Shown here: positions 30,614-34,070 of the stretch, piece by piece
Position numbering within the stretch: position 1 is the stretch's first letter
How the letters are laid out: every line of letters begins with the position of its first letter
NCBI GenBank assembly: GCA_026709135.1
Contig: JAPOTO010000168.1
Location: forward strand, 17,665 to 51,734
Length of the DNA: 34,070 bases
Direction of reading: 5' to 3'
Source of the DNA: Gammaproteobacteria bacterium
GTDB lineage: Bacteria > Pseudomonadota > Gammaproteobacteria > Pseudomonadales > Pseudohongiellaceae
Notes under the pieces: generated by a model
The model's input: only the letters and a program-made list of their open reading frames with translations
Told to the model about the DNA's origin: nothing
The model's database searches: none
Position numbers and translations under genes: made by a program

Positions 30614-31509
30614 CGCTCGTGAAAATGATTCATGCCGGTCTGATCCCGGCAGCGCTGGCGCTGTTCAGCCTGGGCGCTGCCGCATCGACCGAGGGGCGGA
30701 ATCCACAGGTGCAGGTTGTCGCCAGCTTCTCGATTCTGGGCGACATGGTGGAGGAGGTCGTCGGCGACCTCGCCAGCGTAAGCACAATCGTCGGGCCAGA
30801 CGCCGACGCCCACCTCTACCAGCCCTCGGTCGCCGATGCGCGGGCCGTGGCCGAGGCGGACATCATCTTCGTCAACGGCCTGGGTTTCGAGACTTGGGCT
30901 GCAACGCTGATCGCGGAGTCGGGAACCGGGGCCGCCGTCCATATCGCCTCAAAAGGGATCACCCCGATCAAGGCCGACGGCGCGATCGACCCCCACGCCT
31001 GGAACTCGCTGGCGAACGGCATGATCTATGTTCGCAACATCGCCAGCGCGATGGGCGGCGCCATGCCCGCCCGCGCCGCGGCGATCAACGCCAACGCCGA
31101 GGCCTACATCGCCAAGCTCAAGGCTTTCGACGCCAAAACCCGCGCCCGGATCGCCGCGCTGCCGGCGAACCGCCGCACCGTCGTCACCGCCCACGACGCA
31201 TTCGGCTATCTGGCCCACACCTACGGCCTCAACTTCCTCGCGCCCCAGGGCATCGACACCGAGGCGGAGCCCTCGGCGCGCGATCTCGCGGTGCTGATCG
31301 CGCAGTTGCGGGCCGAGTCCGCCGCGGCCCTGTTCGTCGAGAACATCGCCAGCCCGGCGCTGGTTCGGCAGATCTCGGACGAGACCGGCATCGCCATCGG
31401 CGGGCGCCTGTTCTCCGATGCCCTGTCCGGCTCCGGGGGGCCGGCCACAAGCTATCTGGCGATGTTCCGGCACAATCTCGGCGCCCTGCTCGACGCGCTC
31501 GAACGCTAA
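30610..31509 (+). CDS. Periplasmic zinc-binding protein of the ABC importer, AztC-like
   Basis: This 299-residue cluster A-I solute-binding protein has a signal peptide (LIPAALALFSLGAAAS). Predicted metal ligands are His68 (DADAHLYQ), His129 (IDPHAW), His195 (VTAHDAFGY) and Asp270 (LFSDALS), the usual His3-Asp set for Zn or Mn. It lacks the long His-rich loop of ZnuA; this and the gene order ATPase-permease-binding protein resemble the AztABC zinc system rather than ZnuABC. The final SYLAMFRHNLGALLDAL helix is typical. Zinc is favoured over manganese by the Zur-box context. Its stop is 25 bases before the second GTPase gene. Confidence 0.9.
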   Translation: MTLVKMIHAGLIPAALALFSLGAAASTEGRNPQVQVVASFSILGDMVEEVVGDLASVSTIVGPDADAHLYQPSVADARAVAEADIIFVNGLGFETWAATLIAESGTGAAVHIASKGITPIKADGAIDPHAWNSLANGMIYVRNIASAMGGAMPARAAAINANAEAYIAKLKAFDAKTRARIAALPANRRTVVTAHDAFGYLAHTYGLNFLAPQGIDTEAEPSARDLAVLIAQLRAESAAALFVENIASPALVRQISDETGIAIGGRLFSDALSGSGGPATSYLAMFRHNLGALLDALER

Positions 31510-31533
31510 GCAAGCTCTGAAGGAGATTTGAAA

Positions 31534-32880
31534 ATGAACACCCCACAAAAGGTTCCCGTAACGATCCTCACCGGCTTCCTCGGTTCCGGCAAGACGACAC
31601 TGCTCAACCGGATTTTGAGCGAGGATCACGGCAAGCGCATCGCCGTGATCGAAAACGAATTCGGCGAGGTCGGCATCGACCACGCGCTGGTCATCGACGC
31701 CGACGAGGAGATTTTCGAGATGTCCAACGGCTGCATCTGCTGCACCGTGCGCGGCGACTTGATTCGCGTGCTCGGCAATCTGATGAAGCGCCGGGACAAA
31801 TTCGACTATGTGCTGGTGGAGACCACCGGCCTCGCCGACCCCGGCCCGGTCGCCCAGACCTTCTTCATGGACGACGAGATTCGCGCCGAGTTCTCGCTTG
31901 ACGGCATCGTCACCCTTGTCGATGCCGCCCATATCGACCAGCAACTCGGGCGCAGCGACGAAAGCACCGAGCAAATCGCCTTCGCCGACGTCCTCGTGCT
32001 CAACAAGACCGATCTGGTCAGCGGCGAAGCGCTCGACCGGCTCGAAACCCGGCTGCGGGAAATGAACCGGATGTCGCGGGTTGTGCGCAGCAAACAGGCG
32101 GATGTCGCCGTCGACAAGGTGCTCCACCTCGGCGCCTTCGACCTCGATCAGGTGCTCGAGCGCCGCCCCACCTTTCTCGAGCCGGAGTATCCCTTCGAGT
32201 GGACCGGCGTCTATCCGCTCGATGCCGGCCGCTACGAACTCAGCCTCGCCGAAGGGCCCGATCCGGCGATGTCGCTCGTTGCCGTGTCCGGCCAGGGCAC
32301 CGATGACCCCGCCCTGCGCGATGGCGCGGAGTGGTGCGTGCGGCGCTACGCCGAGCCGGCCAAGGATGTTTCCCCGGGTGAGGTGCTTCCCTTCGGACAG
32401 CATGTGAACCTGGCGCTCGACTCCCCGGGGCGCAAGTCGTTCTTCCTCGAGGTCGGCGCCAAGACGCGCATTGGCCTCTACGCCCAGCACACCGCGGAAG
32501 AGTTCGATCTGCGGGTGATGGACGCGGCGGGATCGGCGATCAAGGAAGAGGCCGAGCGCACCTGGGTCGCCCAGCACGAGCACGACGACGAGGTCGGCTC
32601 GATCGCCATCGAGAAAGACGGCGACGTCGATCCCGAAAGGCTCAACGCCTGGCTTGGCAAACTGCTCGCCGAGCGCGGGGTGGACATCTTCCGCATGAAA
32701 GGCTTCATCAGCATCGCCGGCGAGCCGCGCCGCTTCGTCTTCCAGGGCGTTCACATGCTCTTCGACAGCCAGCCGGATCGCCCCTGGGGCGACTCGCCCC
32801 GGCGCAATCAACTCGTCTTCATCGGCCGCAACCTCGATGAGCAAGGCATGCGGGAAGGATTCGACGCATGCCTGATTTGA
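31534..32880 (+). CDS. Second COG0523 GTPase, with an extra middle domain
   Basis: This 448-residue G3E GTPase has Walker [12 protein letters not shown], metal motif [26 protein letters not shown] and guanine motif LNKTDLVSG. Between the GTPase core and the CobW C-terminal domain ([15 protein letters not shown] to FDACLI) lies an added segment of about 130 residues (~213-340: [43 protein letters not shown], then [10 protein letters not shown]), rich in predicted beta strands. AGGAG eight bases upstream favours ATG 31534 over a TTG at 31528. It differs enough from the operon's first GTPase that the two probably serve different clients. It overlaps the WD40 gene start by 13 bases. Confidence 0.88.
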   Translation: MNTPQKVPVTILTGFLGSGKTTLLNRILSEDHGKRIAVIENEFGEVGIDHALVIDADEEIFEMSNGCICCTVRGDLIRVLGNLMKRRDKFDYVLVETTGLADPGPVAQTFFMDDEIRAEFSLDGIVTLVDAAHIDQQLGRSDESTEQIAFADVLVLNKTDLVSGEALDRLETRLREMNRMSRVVRSKQADVAVDKVLHLGAFDLDQVLERRPTFLEPEYPFEWTGVYPLDAGRYELSLAEGPDPAMSLVAVSGQGTDDPALRDGAEWCVRRYAEPAKDVSPGEVLPFGQHVNLALDSPGRKSFFLEVGAKTRIGLYAQHTAEEFDLRVMDAAGSAIKEEAERTWVAQHEHDDEVGSIAIEKDGDVDPERLNAWLGKLLAERGVDIFRMKGFISIAGEPRRFVFQGVHMLFDSQPDRPWGDSPRRNQLVFIGRNLDEQGMREGFDACLI

Positions 32881-33908
32881 CCGCCGACAGCCCCCAGGGG
32901 ATTCTGCGACGGGGCTGGTCCGCGGCGGTCGACGACTACGCCATCGCCGGGGGCTGGGCCCGGGGCGGCGAGGCGCTGCTGGCCGCCGACTCCGCCGGCG
33001 GCGTCCATGCGTTCAACGGCAAGTCCGGCGCGGGCGCCTGGGCGCGGCGGGGGACGCACGACGGCGGCCTGCTGGCAATGGCGGTGCACCCTGGCGGGAC
33101 GGCATTCGCCACCGCCGGTCAGGACGGACGCGCCGTAGTCTGGGATGTCGCGGACGGCGAGCCAAAGCAGACCATCGAGGTCGGCGCCGGCTGGGTGGAG
33201 CATGTGGCTTGGTCGCCGGATGGAAAGTGGCTGGCGGCGGCCTGCTCCCGGCAGGTTTGCGTCTACGGCCCCAACGGCGGGGAAGTCTGGCGCTCCGCCG
33301 ACCATCCGAGCACCGTCAGCGCGATCGCCTGGTCCACCGCGGGGGAGTTGGCGAGCGCGTGTTACGGCCGGGTGACGTTCTTCGACGCGGCCACTGGAGA
33401 GCTTGGCCAGAAGCTGGAGTGGAAAGGCTCGCTGGTGTCGATGGCGCTGAGCCCGGATGGCGATGTGGTGGCCTGTGGCAGCCAGGACAACACGGTGCAC
33501 TTCTGGCGCCGCTCCACGGAAGAGGACTCGATGATGTCCGGCTATGCCGGCAAACCCTCGGCCCTGGCTTTTGACGCCTCCGGCACCCTGCTGGCCACTG
33601 GCGGCGGCAAGAAGGTGATCGTGTGGAGCTTTCACGACGGCGGCCCGGAAGGCACCCGCCCCGGCGTTCTGGATCTTCATCTGCAGCCGGTCAAAACGCT
33701 CGCCTTCGCCCGCCGCGGCATGCGCCTGGCCACAGCGGGGCGCGATGGCGACGTGGTGGTGTGGTCGCTCGACAAAGACGGAACGGGCGAGCCAATCGGC
33801 GTCGCCGTCCTGGCGGGCTACGGAACCGAACTATGCTGGCGCCCAGACGGCCGCGCCCTAGCCGCCCTCGACGCCCAAGGTGGCACCACCGTCTGGCGGA
33901 TAGGCTGA
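32868..33908 (+). CDS. WD40 beta-propeller protein of the zinc operon
   Basis: This 346-residue protein has repeated WD40 units: [20 protein letters not shown] followed by [46 protein letters not shown] with [26 protein letters not shown] and [20 protein letters not shown] with VVVWSL, consistent with a seven-bladed propeller. There is no signal peptide, so it should be cytoplasmic and not a direct equivalent of periplasmic AztD. Its start lies inside the end of the middle-domain GTPase gene, which implies coupling. Likely it scaffolds zinc delivery by the GTPase to clients (inference). It is the last gene of the operon. Confidence 0.85.
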   Translation: MPDLTADSPQGILRRGWSAAVDDYAIAGGWARGGEALLAADSAGGVHAFNGKSGAGAWARRGTHDGGLLAMAVHPGGTAFATAGQDGRAVVWDVADGEPKQTIEVGAGWVEHVAWSPDGKWLAAACSRQVCVYGPNGGEVWRSADHPSTVSAIAWSTAGELASACYGRVTFFDAATGELGQKLEWKGSLVSMALSPDGDVVACGSQDNTVHFWRRSTEEDSMMSGYAGKPSALAFDASGTLLATGGGKKVIVWSFHDGGPEGTRPGVLDLHLQPVKTLAFARRGMRLATAGRDGDVVVWSLDKDGTGEPIGVAVLAGYGTELCWRPDGRALAALDAQGGTTVWRIG

Positions 33909-33960
33909 GACGACTGGCCTGAAACGCAAGCCCCGAAACTGCGCATGCAACGCGCCTGAC

Positions 33961-34070
33961 CTACTTGCGGCAAATGTCCATATAGCCGGAAATGACTCGC
34001 TCCACGCCTTGTTCGAGGCATTCGGCGATTAGGGCGTGGCCTATTGAGACTTCGAGGATGTTTTCGATTG
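33961..34070 (-). CDS. pdxJ: Pyridoxine 5'-phosphate synthase, C-terminal fragment cut by window edge
   Basis: The last 35 codons of a leftward gene are visible. They include EVSIGHALIAECLEQGVERV and a final SGYMDICRK before TAG at 33963-33961. The xxEVSIGHAxIA pattern near the C-terminus is the signature of PdxJ, the TIM-barrel enzyme that joins 1-deoxyxylulose 5-phosphate and 3-amino-2-oxopropyl phosphate to make PNP. It faces the WD40 gene tail to tail. The rest of the gene lies beyond the window. It would act upstream of the pdxH product encoded near 15 kb. Confidence 0.8.
   Translation of the reverse strand, partial: IENILEVSIGHALIAECLEQGVERVISGYMDICRK

Noticed and set aside
30949..32844. 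A 631-codon minus-strand frame opposite the binding protein and second GTPase.
   Set aside because: The plus strand encodes two strongly recognisable proteins; the antisense product has no known motif and arises from GC-rich codon structure.
224..33908. A direct link between the Cys-rich RiPP and the zinc operon, with the peptide as a zincophore for the TonB receptor.
   Set aside because: The two regions are about 12 kb apart with housekeeping genes between them and no shared operator was found near the precursor; kept only as speculation.

Overview
The window reads as a GC-rich proteobacterial chromosome fragment, most likely from a non-enteric gammaproteobacterium. This rests on gene content and order: a tesA gene divergent from a YbbA/YbbP-type ABC pair, rlmB coupled to a VacB-type RNase, Fpr, Zur, an AlkB-type membrane oxygenase and a TonB-dependent receptor. 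The first ~80 bases are homopolymer C then G and look like a contig-end artefact, so the left-hand cluster may be cut at its left edge. The right edge cuts pdxJ. No gene-free stretch exceeds 300 bases.

Region 1 (about 224-10091) is the most unusual part: a candidate RiPP cluster of the NHLP/TOMM type. A 91-residue precursor has a nitrile-hydratase-like leader and ends in Arg-Cys-Cys-Cys; these are its only cysteines. It is followed by a SAM methyltransferase. On the opposite strand an apparent operon encodes an AlkB-type di-iron oxygenase fused to a degenerate GlnE-like domain, a fused RRE/E1-like/YcaO cyclodehydratase, and two tandem paralogous proteins of unknown function. A divergent FAD oxidoreductase follows. 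No SagB-type dehydrogenase, peptidase or exporter is visible. The inferred logic is that YcaO heterocyclises the C-terminal cysteines and the oxygenase, methyltransferase and perhaps the flavoprotein tailor a very small product.

Region 2 (10242-15672) holds a BrnT-like toxin with an HTH antitoxin, rlmB and an N-terminally short RNase R read leftward behind an initiator tRNA gene with a strong promoter, a PPi-type phosphofructokinase, and pdxH.

Region 3 (15025-21805) has the leftward series ABC ATPase, FtsX-like permease, MORN protein and pdxH, with tesA divergent. A leftward MFS transporter ends 3 bases from tesA.

Region 4 (21810-33908) is dominated by metal homeostasis. A Zur-box-like palindrome at 27036-27053 separates leftward zur, a TonB-dependent receptor and a PepSY membrane protein (then fpr and the MFS gene) from a rightward run: a ZigA-type GTPase, a DUF1636-like protein, a 37-residue membrane peptide, a zinc-type ABC importer (ATPase, permease, binding protein), a second COG0523 GTPase with an extra middle domain, and a WD40 protein. 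Overlapping start and stop codons through much of this run support one zinc-starvation operon. The C-terminal end of PdxJ lies at the right edge on the minus strand.
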